Of a stretch of 10,234 nucleotides of DNA, positions 1 through 6,270 are shown piece by piece. The notes beneath the pieces were generated by a model that was not told where the DNA came from, did not search any database, and saw nothing but the letters and a program-made list of their open reading frames with translations. Every line of letters begins with the position of its first letter. The stretch's first letter is position 1. Origin of the DNA: Desulfonatronospira sp. (GTDB taxonomy: Bacteria; Desulfobacterota; Desulfovibrionia; Desulfovibrionales; Desulfonatronovibrionaceae); NCBI GenBank assembly GCA_003554505.1, contig PWGS01000066.1, positions 1 through 10,234 on the forward strand, read 5' to 3'. The position numbers and the translations under genes were made by a program.

Positions 1-63
1 AAAAAGCGCGGAGACCGCTGAGAGTAGCTTTTTCTCCACTTCGGCATGCCCTGATAAGGCATG
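1..63. other. Two small hairpins at the window edge, possible terminator
   Basis: Seen: AAAAAGC (1-7) and GCTTTTT (28-34) are exact inverted repeats, enclosing a GCGG-AGA-CCGC hairpin (8-18). A second hairpin follows with stem CATGCC (45-50) / GGCATG (58-63) and a 7-base loop. Read on the minus strand, the GC-rich stem runs into five T, as at a weak rho-independent terminator or the 3' end of a small RNA; read on the plus strand, the outer stem also ends in five T. The gene that would use it lies outside the window or is not visible. Bases 64-203 contain no convincing consensus promoter, although fadL expression needs one somewhere here. Confidence 0.3.
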
Positions 64-203
64 ACAGTTATCCATCCTGATTATACCTGGAATTAAAATT
101 GTATGCAGATATTGCCTTTTTTTCCTGAAGGTATTAGGCAGTCAGTTTTTTGGGTGAGGGTGTAAAATATATCTGGATCCGTGAAACTGACTTGGAGGGG
201 GTA

Positions 204-1463
204 ATGAACTGGAAAAGAGTTGTTGTGCTGTTTTTGTTCATGTGTTTCGGATACGGGGGAAGTGTCCACGCAGCCGGTTTTGCCCTTTATGAGTGGGGGG
301 CCAGGGGAACGGCTCTCGGGGGCCCCATGATCGGCAGGGCGGACGATGCTTCGGCAGTGGCCTATAATCCTGCCGGGATAACCCAGCTTGAGGGCACCAG
401 GACCAAGCTGGGCTTTTCCGTGGTGGCTCCGGGCGGAGACATAAAGACTACTGATGAGGCGGGGAACACTGAGACTACGAGTTTTGAGACCAACTACTGG
501 ATTCCGCCGCATGCCTTTCTGACCCACCAGCTGACTGACCAGGCCTGGCTGGGACTGGGCGTATACTCCAGATTCGGACTGGGTACCGAATATCCGGATG
601 ACTGGCCCGGCAGATACAATTCCTATTACAACAGGGTGCAGTCCCTGTCCTTCAACCCCAACCTGGCCCTGAAGCTTAGTGATTCATGGTCCATGGCATT
701 CGGGTTTGAAGTTATGTGGTTTGACTTCAAGCAGGAGAAGGCGGTGGAGGGACAGGCTTTAGGTGTTTCGGATATTGATGCCGAAGTCCATGGCGACAGC
801 TTTGGTTTTGGAGCAAATGTCGGACTGCACTACAAACCAAACGATACCTGGGCGGTGGGCCTGACTTACAAAAGCCGGGTAAAGCATACGGTTGACGGGG
901 ATGCAAAGTTTGACCGTCCTGCCGGGACCCCTGCAGGATTTTTCCAGAACACCTCTGCTGAGGGGGATATTACCCTGCCGGACACTTTTGGTCTGGGGGT
1001 AATGTATCGGCCCCTGGAAAGACTGACCCTGGAAGCCAATGCCATATATACCTTGTGGAGCACTTACGATGAATTGAAGATTGAATACGGTGATCCCTTG
1101 AATCCTACGGATCCCACCAGCGATGTTTCAGCAACAGATAAAGAGTGGCGTGACGTTTGGCGTTTTCAGTTCGGAGCGGAATACGACCTGACACAGCTTA
1201 TAGACCTTAGACTGGGCTATGTATATGATCAGATCCCGGACCGGGACAAGTATGCCGACTACATGACCCCAACCAACGACAGGCATATCATTACCTCCGG
1301 CATCGGATTCAGCTGGGATCAGGCCAGCCTGGCCCTGTCCTATTCATACCTGTGGTTTACCAACCGCAGCATTGATGCAAGGGACGAGGATGATGTCCTG
1401 GACAGCAGGTTCAAGAACGGACATACCCACATCGGGAGTATGAGCTTCAGCTACAAGTTTTGA
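204..1463 (+). CDS. FadL/OmpP1/TodX-family outer-membrane transport protein
   Basis: Predicted outer-membrane beta-barrel of the FadL family, which moves long-chain fatty acids or other hydrophobic molecules across the outer membrane. The product is 419 residues, close to the family's usual length. Residues 1-23 form a signal peptide (basic start, hydrophobic core, VHA cleavage site), and the mature protein begins AGFALYE, typical of FadL. Residues around 50-60 hold the conserved DDAS...YNPAG signature. The rest alternates in beta-strand fashion and ends in SFSYKF, the C-terminal aromatic residue that the Bam machinery recognises. I chose the ATG at 204 because GGAGGGGG (194-201) lies just upstream and the signal peptide begins there; an in-frame ATG at 150 would add 18 residues in front of it and has no good ribosome site. 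The gene stands alone. The substrate cannot be told from sequence; hydrocarbon or aromatic uptake (TodX-like) is an alternative to fatty acids. Confidence 0.9.
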   Translation: MNWKRVVVLFLFMCFGYGGSVHAAGFALYEWGARGTALGGPMIGRADDASAVAYNPAGITQLEGTRTKLGFSVVAPGGDIKTTDEAGNTETTSFETNYWIPPHAFLTHQLTDQAWLGLGVYSRFGLGTEYPDDWPGRYNSYYNRVQSLSFNPNLALKLSDSWSMAFGFEVMWFDFKQEKAVEGQALGVSDIDAEVHGDSFGFGANVGLHYKPNDTWAVGLTYKSRVKHTVDGDAKFDRPAGTPAGFFQNTSAEGDITLPDTFGLGVMYRPLERLTLEANAIYTLWSTYDELKIEYGDPLNPTDPTSDVSATDKEWRDVWRFQFGAEYDLTQLIDLRLGYVYDQIPDRDKYADYMTPTNDRHIITSGIGFSWDQASLALSYSYLWFTNRSIDARDEDDVLDSRFKNGHTHIGSMSFSYKF

Positions 1464-1515
1464 GTTTATGGATTATGAATTCGGGGTTGGAAGATTCTAG
1501 AATTGGGGGAAGGAT

Positions 1516-1738
1516 CAGGGAGCAGGTGGTGTAACCCCTCATCAGTATGAGGCTCTTGTCGGGGTCGGTATCGGGATCGGCATCGGTATCGAAGGTTTTG
1601 GGTTTTTACCCCGCTTGATTTTCACTTCTATTTTTTCCGACCCTCTCCGAGCTGTAGGCTTTCCGAGCCGGAAGCCGATACCGATACCGACCCCGACCCC
1701 GATTAACAGAGCGCGAGCGAATTTTTGACAGGGAGCAG
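1516..1738. repeat. Hexamer-repeat inverted-repeat element bracketed by 10-base direct repeats
   Basis: Seen: the left arm is a run of TCGGNN units in exact 6-base phase (1559-1591: GG, TA, GA, CA, TA, then TCG). The right arm (1677-1703) carries GATACC, GATACC, GACCCC, GACCCC, GAT. Reverse-complemented, 1675-1696 matches 1559-1580 at 21 of 22 bases, with a 94-base spacer. The spacer contains short hairpins (GGGTTTTTACCC at about 1600-1611; GGCT-TTCCG-AGCC at 1657-1669). A separate 6-bp hairpin with a CAGT loop sits at 1537-1552. CAGGGAGCAG occurs exactly at 1516-1525 and at 1729-1738, outside the arms. No protein is encoded: translation only gives artificial dipeptide strings such as PIPIPTPT. 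Inference: a non-autonomous repeat of about 213 bases that inserted here and duplicated its target. An intergenic structured RNA is the alternative. Confidence 0.55.
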
Positions 1739-1767
1739 CCCAGGGGGGTTGTTCCCTGTTTTTATTT
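1728..1767 (+). terminator. Strong rho-independent terminator ahead of the DUF362 gene
   Basis: A 14-bp stem pairs 1728-1741 with 1746-1759, with two G:U pairs and an AGGG tetraloop, and runs directly into TTTTTATTT. It ends only about 30 bases before the DUF362 start codon and about 260 bases after fadL. It could be the original fadL terminator, displaced by the repeat element, or an attenuator of the next gene. TTGACA (1725-1730) overlaps its left arm, but no matching -10 box follows. Confidence 0.8.
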
Positions 1768-1797
1768 CTGGCATTAAAGGTGCAAAGGAGTATGACT

Positions 1798-2901
1798 ATG
1801 AGCAAGGTTTATTTCTGGAACCTGCGGGCCTCGCGCAAGATGCCCTATGACCTGCGCCTGAAAAAGCTGCTGAAGAAGATCGACCTGGGCTCCATGCTGG
1901 AGCCGGGCATGCTCACCGCGGTCAAGATCCATTTCGGGGAAGGAGGCACAACCGGCTTTGTTTCCCCCCTGTGGGTCAGGCCCGTGGTGGAATTTATAAA
2001 AAAGACCGGGGCCAGGCCTTTTCTTACGGACACCAACACCCTTTACGTGGGCAACCGGGGAGAGGCCGTATCCCACCACATGCAGGCCGTTTTACATGGT
2101 TTCGACCCCAATGTGCTGGGCGCGCCGGTGATCATAGCCGACGGGCTCAGGAGCAACAACCAGAGAAAGGTCAGCTTTAAGGGCAGGCATCTATCCGAGT
2201 TTTACCTGGCAGGAGATATTCTGGATGCCGACTTCATGGTCAATGTCAGCCATTTCAAGGGACACGAACTTTCCGGCTTCGGCGGCGCCCTGAAAAACCT
2301 GGCCATGGGCTGCGCCACCAGGCAGGGCAAGATGCACCAGCATTCCGGTCTGGCTCCCAGGGTGGACGAATCCCACTGCCAGGGCTGCGGCCTGTGCATA
2401 CAGGTCTGCGCATCCGGGGCTCTGACTCTTGTTGACGAGAAGGGGCGCATGGATCCGGAAAAATGCGTTGGCTGCGCGGCCTGCATTCTGGCATGCAAGA
2501 CCGGGGCCCTGCAGATAAACTGGGAGACGGAAGTCGATGCCTTCCTGGAACGTATGATGGAATACTCTGCAGCTGTGCTTTCCAGGAAAAAGGAAAAATG
2601 TGTGCATATAAATTATATATTCAACGTAACACCGGACTGCGACTGCCCGGGATTCAGCGATGCCCCCCTGTGCCCGGACCTGGGGGTGCTGGCTTCACTG
2701 GATCCGGTGGCCCTGGACAGGGCCTGCCTGGACCTGGTCAACCAGGCCCAGCCCCTGTATCCCAGTGCCTTGCCCCAGGATATAAAGCCGGGCCAGGACA
2801 AGTTTACTGCTGTACATCCCAAAACCAACGGGCCTCACGCCCTGGACTATGCCCAGAAACTGGGCCTTGGATCCCAGGATTATGAACTGGCAGGAGTCTG
2901 A
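1798..2901 (+). CDS. DUF362-domain protein with two [4Fe-4S] ferredoxin motifs
   Basis: Putative cytoplasmic iron-sulfur protein of the DUF362 family, 367 residues; its reaction is unknown. The N-terminal and middle part (about 1-185) is DUF362, with conserved stretches such as VKIHFGE, FLTDTNTLY and VSHFKGHELSGFGGALKN. Two ferredoxin motifs follow: C194-x2-C197-x2-C200-x3-C204 and C223-x2-C226-x2-C229-x3-C233, each typical of one [4Fe-4S] cluster. The C-terminal part (about 265-330) returns to DUF362, with a further Cys-rich piece (DCDCPGF, APLCPD) and the motif SLDPVALDRACLDL. Start: ATG 1798 sits 7 bases after AAAGGAG (1784-1790); ATG 1792 and GTG 1780 are too close to, or inside, that ribosome site. 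The gene is monocistronic in appearance. A role in electron transfer or metal-centre handling is inferred only from the clusters. No signal peptide or membrane segment is visible. Confidence 0.88.
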   Translation: MSKVYFWNLRASRKMPYDLRLKKLLKKIDLGSMLEPGMLTAVKIHFGEGGTTGFVSPLWVRPVVEFIKKTGARPFLTDTNTLYVGNRGEAVSHHMQAVLHGFDPNVLGAPVIIADGLRSNNQRKVSFKGRHLSEFYLAGDILDADFMVNVSHFKGHELSGFGGALKNLAMGCATRQGKMHQHSGLAPRVDESHCQGCGLCIQVCASGALTLVDEKGRMDPEKCVGCAACILACKTGALQINWETEVDAFLERMMEYSAAVLSRKKEKCVHINYIFNVTPDCDCPGFSDAPLCPDLGVLASLDPVALDRACLDLVNQAQPLYPSALPQDIKPGQDKFTAVHPKTNGPHALDYAQKLGLGSQDYELAGV

Positions 2902-2972
2902 TGCCCGGTTTACGCCAACAAAGTACTGGACATGCTGTAATGTTTTGTATTAAATTTATATTTTTGGTAACC

Positions 2973-3012
2973 GTTCATCACTGGTGAGGCAAATATCAGT
3001 ATAATGGTGAAC
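2973..3012 (+). promoter_or_regulatory. Candidate promoter with flanking inverted repeat before the basic miniprotein
   Basis: A consensus TATAAT lies at 3000-3005, 48 bases upstream of the miniprotein start. The -35 region at normal spacing (about 2976-2983) is poor. GTTCATCA (2973-2980) and TGGTGAAC (3005-3012) form a 7/8 inverted repeat that straddles the promoter, and TCACTGGTGA (2977-2986) is itself nearly palindromic. This arrangement would suit a repressor or activator site, but no regulator is identified. Confidence 0.4.
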
Positions 3013-3052
3013 AGTTGCATTTTTTCAGAGATTACAAGGGAGGATGATAATC

Positions 3053-3169
3053 ATGAGCAGGCACAAGAAGATTGAGCGTCACAAGGAAATCGACCGGCGC
3101 CGCCGCAGAAAGAAGAAGCGCCTCAAGCAGCGCAAGAAAGAAGCCATTCAGGCTGCAGGCAAGGCCTAG
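3053..3169 (+). CDS. Small highly basic protein (38 residues), function unknown
   Basis: Residues 1-38 begin MSRHKKIERHKEID, continue with five Arg and three Lys in a row (15-22), then RLKQRKKEAIQAAGKA. There are 19 Lys/Arg against 4 acidic residues, a net charge near +15, and the segment from about 4 to 36 looks able to form one long helix. A strong ribosome site GGGAGGA (3038-3044) lies 8 bases before the ATG; an in-frame ATG at 3044 overlaps that site and is rejected. No Cys, Trp or membrane segment is present. The composition recalls the basic tail of small ribosomal proteins such as bS21 or a nucleic-acid-binding peptide, but no family motif is recognised. It has its own candidate promoter and lies 219 bases before the FmdB gene. 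The ribosome site, correct codon structure and promoter argue that it is real. Confidence 0.7.
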   Translation: MSRHKKIERHKEIDRRRRRKKKRLKQRKKEAIQAAGKA

Positions 3170-3206
3170 CCGGTTCCGGATGTTTTCTGACAGGATCTTG
3201 AACCCT

Positions 3207-3230
3207 GATAAGCCGGGTGCCGGCAGGTAT
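3207..3230 (+). other. GC-rich hairpin after the miniprotein gene
   Basis: GCCGG-GTG-CCGGC (3212-3224) is a perfect 5-bp stem, extended outward by GATA (3207-3210) and TATC (3227-3230) with small bulges. It lies 43 bases after the miniprotein stop. No T-run follows, so it is not a standard intrinsic terminator; it might stabilise the transcript end. Confidence 0.35.
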
Positions 3231-3238
3231 CATGAGTC

Positions 3239-3266
3239 TTGACAAATTATTTTTTGGCAATAAATG
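3239..3266 (+). promoter_or_regulatory. Candidate promoter for the FmdB gene
   Basis: A perfect -35 box TTGACA (3239-3244) is followed after 15-16 bases by the AT-rich ATAAATG (3260-3266), a weak -10 match. Transcription from here would leave a leader of roughly 115 bases before the FmdB start. That leader contains a perfect 6-bp hairpin ATGTTT/AAACAT (3297-3302 with 3309-3314) and no plausible gene. Confidence 0.4.
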
Positions 3267-3388
3267 ACTTCTGCATTGCGCAACGCTTCTCCGCCCATGT
3301 TTTGTTCCAAACATTTCAGTGGGGCTGAGGGTCAGGCACTTAAAAAACATCAGGAAAATATATTTTCAAACCTGTCAAGGAGGAAGAA

Positions 3389-3694
3389 ATGCCCATTTAC
3401 GAGTACAGGTGCAATGACTGCCACCAGCTTTTTGAAGAGTGGCAGAAGGATTTTCAGGAACGGGAGGTCAACTGCCCCATTTGCGGGGGCGCCTCATCAA
3501 GGCTTATCTCCAATTCAGCCTTTGTGCTGAAGGGAAGCGGATGGTATGTTACGGATTACTGTAACCGCAAAAGCGAGGCCAGCAACGGAAACGGCAAAGC
3601 CACCGCCAAAACTGATGAAAGCAAGAGCGAGGTCTCTGCCGCTTCCAGTACTGACAGCAATACACAGACACCATCTGATACCACCGGCAGTTAA
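3389..3694 (+). CDS. FmdB-family zinc-ribbon protein
   Basis: Small protein (101 residues) of the FmdB/CxxC_CxxC zinc-ribbon family, proposed as regulators but of unproven function. The N-terminus MPIYEYRC is the family hallmark. Two Cys pairs, C8/C11 and C29/C32, would bind one zinc, and SAFVLKGSGWYVTDY (43-57) is the conserved end of the domain. Residues about 60-101 are a low-complexity tail rich in Ser, Thr, Asn, Lys and Asp, likely disordered; such variable tails are usual in this family. The ribosome site AAGGAGGA (3377-3384) sits 4 bases before the ATG. Its own promoter and a strong downstream terminator make it a single-gene unit. Confidence 0.92.
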   Translation: MPIYEYRCNDCHQLFEEWQKDFQEREVNCPICGGASSRLISNSAFVLKGSGWYVTDYCNRKSEASNGNGKATAKTDESKSEVSAASSTDSNTQTPSDTTGS

Positions 3695-3699
3695 CAATT

Positions 3700-3728
3700 A
3701 AAAAGGCAGCTTTAAAGCTGCCTTTTTT
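3700..3728. terminator. Bidirectional rho-independent terminator after the FmdB gene
   Basis: AAAAAGGCAGCTTT (3700-3713) and AAAGCTGCCTTTTT (3714-3727) form a perfect 14-base palindrome: a stem closed by a TTAA loop with A-run and T-run on opposite sides, so it can stop transcription from either strand. It begins 6 bases after the FmdB stop codon and separates that gene from the purB unit. Confidence 0.92.
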
Positions 3729-3813
3729 GAACCATAAGGGGAAGCTTAAAGCCTGCATGTTCACAGATTGAGCCAGGGCTGCATCAAATCGATTTAAACC
3801 GCCTGGAACTGTC

Positions 3814-5106
3814 ATGATAGAAAGATATACCCGTAAGGAGATGGGTGAGCTCTGGACCCAGGAGAAAAGATTCAGGGCCTGGCTGGAAGTGGAGCTGGCC
3901 ATCTGCGAGGCCTGGCATGAACTGGGTGCAATCCCGGCCCGGGACATGGAAAATATCCGCGCCAGGGCCGATTTTGACCTGGACCGTATTCTGGAAATCG
4001 AAGAGCGGACCAGGCACGACGTCATCGCCTTTCTAACAGCAGTGGAAGAAAAGGTAGGACCTTCTGCCAGGTATATCCACCTGGGATGCACTTCTTCGGA
4101 TATAGTGGACACCGCCAATGCCCTGCTTCTTTACAGGGCAGGGGAGATTATTTCCAAAGCCCTTAACGGGCTTCTTCAGTCCCTGGCCCGGATATCCCAC
4201 GAGTACAAGGGCCGGCTCATGATGGGGCGCACTCACGGCATACATGCCGAGCCCATCAGTTTCGGGCAGAAAATGGCCGGCTTTTATGCTGAAATGCGCA
4301 GGCACGAGGCCAGGTGGCAAAGCTCCCTGGAGCAGGTCCGGGTGGGCAAGATATCCGGTGCCGTGGGCACTTATGCCCATCTTGATCCCCGGCTGGAAGA
4401 ACTGGCCTGCCGGAAGCTGGGGCTTGAGGTGGACCCGGTTTCCACCCAGATCGTACAGCGGGATCGCTATGCAGAGTATTTCACCACCCTTGCCCTGATG
4501 GCAGGGGGGATCGAGCGTCTGTGCGTGGAGCTCAGGCACTTGCAGCGCACCGAAGTGCTGGAAGCCGAAGAAGGTTTTTCCAAGGGGCAGAAGGGGTCTT
4601 CAGCCATGCCGCACAAGAAGAATCCCATCTCCGCCGAAAACCTCACCGGTCTTTCCAGGCTGGTACGCAGCAATGCTTTGGCAGCCATGGAAAACATGGC
4701 CCTGTGGCACGAACGCGATATCAGTCATTCCTCAGTGGAACGGGTGATCATGCCCGATTCCACCATCCTTATCCACTACATGCTTACCAGGCTCACAGGT
4801 CTTCTGGACAAACTGCAGGTAAATAACGCCAACATGGAACACAACCTGGGTCTTTCCATGGGGCTCTACTTTTCCCAGAGGGTGCTGCTGTCCCTGGGGG
4901 AAAAGGGTCTGGAGCGGCAGAAGGCCTATGAGCTGGTGCAGGATGATGCCATGTACTGCTGGGAGAACAAGGTGTACTTTCCTGACAGAATCCGGGAGAA
5001 CCAGGAGATCCTTAAGCATCTTCCCCGGGATGAGCTGGATGCAGTCTTTGACATGGGCTACTATCTCAAACATGAAGACCTGATATTCCAGAGGGTGTTT
5101 AAATAG
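3814..5106 (+). CDS. purB: Adenylosuccinate lyase
   Basis: Cytoplasmic homotetrameric lyase that works twice in purine synthesis: SAICAR to AICAR plus fumarate, and adenylosuccinate to AMP plus fumarate. The product is 430 residues, the size of the Bacillus/Thermotoga-type enzyme. Landmarks: TRHD with H68, TSSDIVDT (about 88-95), GRTHGIHAEP with H141, and the fumarase/aspartase-superfamily signature SSAMPHKKNP with S262/S263; these positions match the catalytic residues known for the B. subtilis-type enzyme. The ATG at 3814 starts the conserved MIERYTRKEM; its ribosome site is weak (CTGGAAC). It is the first gene of a five-gene run, 86 bases after a terminator, so its promoter must lie in 3729-3813; only weak boxes (TTGAGC at 3768, AT-rich GATTTAAA at 3791) are visible, and no purine riboswitch is evident in so short a leader. 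Confidence 0.97.
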   Translation: MIERYTRKEMGELWTQEKRFRAWLEVELAICEAWHELGAIPARDMENIRARADFDLDRILEIEERTRHDVIAFLTAVEEKVGPSARYIHLGCTSSDIVDTANALLLYRAGEIISKALNGLLQSLARISHEYKGRLMMGRTHGIHAEPISFGQKMAGFYAEMRRHEARWQSSLEQVRVGKISGAVGTYAHLDPRLEELACRKLGLEVDPVSTQIVQRDRYAEYFTTLALMAGGIERLCVELRHLQRTEVLEAEEGFSKGQKGSSAMPHKKNPISAENLTGLSRLVRSNALAAMENMALWHERDISHSSVERVIMPDSTILIHYMLTRLTGLLDKLQVNNANMEHNLGLSMGLYFSQRVLLSLGEKGLERQKAYELVQDDAMYCWENKVYFPDRIRENQEILKHLPRDELDAVFDMGYYLKHEDLIFQRVFK

Positions 5107-5681
5107 TGCAAACTTCAGACGCAAAGGCCAGGCTGGCTGAACTGCTTTACCACAAATCCTACCAGGAAGGGGATTTTACCCTTACCTCCGGCAAAAAAAG
5201 CGATTATTATTTCGACTGCAAGCAGACCGCCCTGCATCCCGAAGGCGCCTATCTTTTAGGGCGTATTTTCCTGGATATGCTTTATACTTATGATAAGTAT
5301 CCGGAAGGGGTGGGCGGCATGACCCTGGGCGCTGATCCACTGGTGAGCGCTGTCACCGTAATGTCCTATATGGACAAACGTCCCCTTCCTGGCTTTATTG
5401 TCCGGAAAAAGGCCAAAGGGCATGGGACAGGACAATTCCTGGAGGGCATGGCCAATTTCAGGCCTGGACAAAGGGTATGTATGCTGGAGGATGTGATAAC
5501 CACCGGGGGGACACTTTTATCCGCCTGTGACAGAGTCCGGGATGCCGGCCTGGAAATCGGCCCCATACTCTGCGTTCTGGACCGTGAAGAGGGCGGTGCG
5601 GAAAACATCGTCCGGGCCGGGTTTGACCTGAAATGCATATATACTCGTAAGAGCCTGCTTAGTGCAGCAAAAGGACGATAA
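5106..5681 (+). CDS. pyrE: Orotate phosphoribosyltransferase
   Basis: Transfers phosphoribose from PRPP to orotate to give OMP, the fifth step of UMP synthesis; cytoplasmic dimer. The product is 191 residues, typical. Motifs: TSGKKSDYYFDCKQ (27-40) for orotate binding, VRKKAKGHGT (99-108), the flexible loop carrying catalytic Lys/His, and the PRPP-binding motif MLEDVITTGGTL (126-137). Translation starts at a GTG whose first base is the last base of the purB stop (TAGTG), with GAGGG (5091-5095) as ribosome site, which suggests translational coupling to purB. No pyrimidine attenuator is seen, since it lies inside the unit. Confidence 0.95.
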   Translation: MQTSDAKARLAELLYHKSYQEGDFTLTSGKKSDYYFDCKQTALHPEGAYLLGRIFLDMLYTYDKYPEGVGGMTLGADPLVSAVTVMSYMDKRPLPGFIVRKKAKGHGTGQFLEGMANFRPGQRVCMLEDVITTGGTLLSACDRVRDAGLEIGPILCVLDREEGGAENIVRAGFDLKCIYTRKSLLSAAKGR

Positions 5682-6263
5682 ATGCCATCATGGGGCAAGA
5701 TAACCATTCTTCTGGTCCTGGCTCTGCTGCTGGCCGGCTGTCGCGGCCATAAGGCAGTAGAGTTTTTCTGGCCGGATCTGGGCGATCCATACGTGCAGAC
5801 AACCAGGGACTGGACCCGGAAAGACGCCCTGCATTCAGGCCTGGATACGGAGATCATTGCCAGGGCCACCTACAAGAGCCCGGAATGGATGCAGGCCTAC
5901 ATAAAAAAGAGGGCCGAGGTATATGGACTGACTTCTGATGAAACAGAGGAGCTGCGTCAAAACCTGGAAGATTCCCTGAAACAGGAAACCGGTTTTTTCC
6001 TGGCTCTTGCCAAGGGGGAAAAGGCCAGGGGGAGGTTAAAGTTCGACGATCCCCTGTGGTCCATATTTCTGATGCACGAGGACAAAAAAATATATCCCCT
6101 GGAGATCCGTGAAAGCAGGGAGCCCCTGGCCAAACTGGAATCGTTCTACCCTTACGTCAACAGGTGGCAGGATCATTATGTCCTGAGGTTCCCCCCGGTA
6201 AACGGGGATTCTTTTGATCTGGTCATGTCCGGCCCCCTGGGAAGGGTTGAACTCAGCTGGTGA
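5682..6263 (+). CDS. Putative outer-membrane lipoprotein, function unknown
   Basis: Product of 193 residues. Residues 1-19 are a lipoprotein signal peptide with lipobox LLAGC; C20 would be lipidated. The next residue is Arg, not Asp, so by the usual sorting rule the protein is expected in the outer membrane, facing the periplasm. The body has an alpha-helical middle (about 55-110, rich in Glu/Lys/Arg) and a beta-rich end (about 125-193) finishing VMSGPLGRVELSW. I recognise no named domain. Its ATG follows the pyrE stop with no gap, and AAGGA (5670-5674) is the ribosome site. It lies directly before a Csd6-like L,D-transpeptidase, so a supporting role in envelope or peptidoglycan work is a reasonable inference, not shown by motifs. 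Confidence 0.85.
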   Translation: MPSWGKITILLVLALLLAGCRGHKAVEFFWPDLGDPYVQTTRDWTRKDALHSGLDTEIIARATYKSPEWMQAYIKKRAEVYGLTSDETEELRQNLEDSLKQETGFFLALAKGEKARGRLKFDDPLWSIFLMHEDKKIYPLEIRESREPLAKLESFYPYVNRWQDHYVLRFPPVNGDSFDLVMSGPLGRVELSW

Positions 6264-6270
6264 GGTTTTT

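Noticed and set aside
93..527. 144-residue minus-strand reading frame
   Set aside because: Lies opposite the fadL signal peptide and first strands; composition is not protein-like and no ribosome site is seen.
1559..1703. CRISPR-like or tandem spacer array
   Set aside because: Units are 6 bases long and contiguous, with no spacers and in inverted orientation; no cas genes are present.
1725..1753. Promoter with TTGACA at 1725-1730
   Set aside because: The -35 is perfect, but at 16-18 base spacing the -10 is GTTGTT-like, and the region is inside a terminator stem.
1542..1805. 87-residue minus-strand reading frame across the repeat element
   Set aside because: Its GVGVGIGIG and PIPIPTPT strings are just the hexamer repeats translated; no ribosome site, and it crosses the terminator.
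6214..6270. Upstream ATG start for the L,D-transpeptidase
   Set aside because: It would overlap the lipoprotein gene and put a polar prefix in front of a clear signal peptide; TTG at 6271 fits better.
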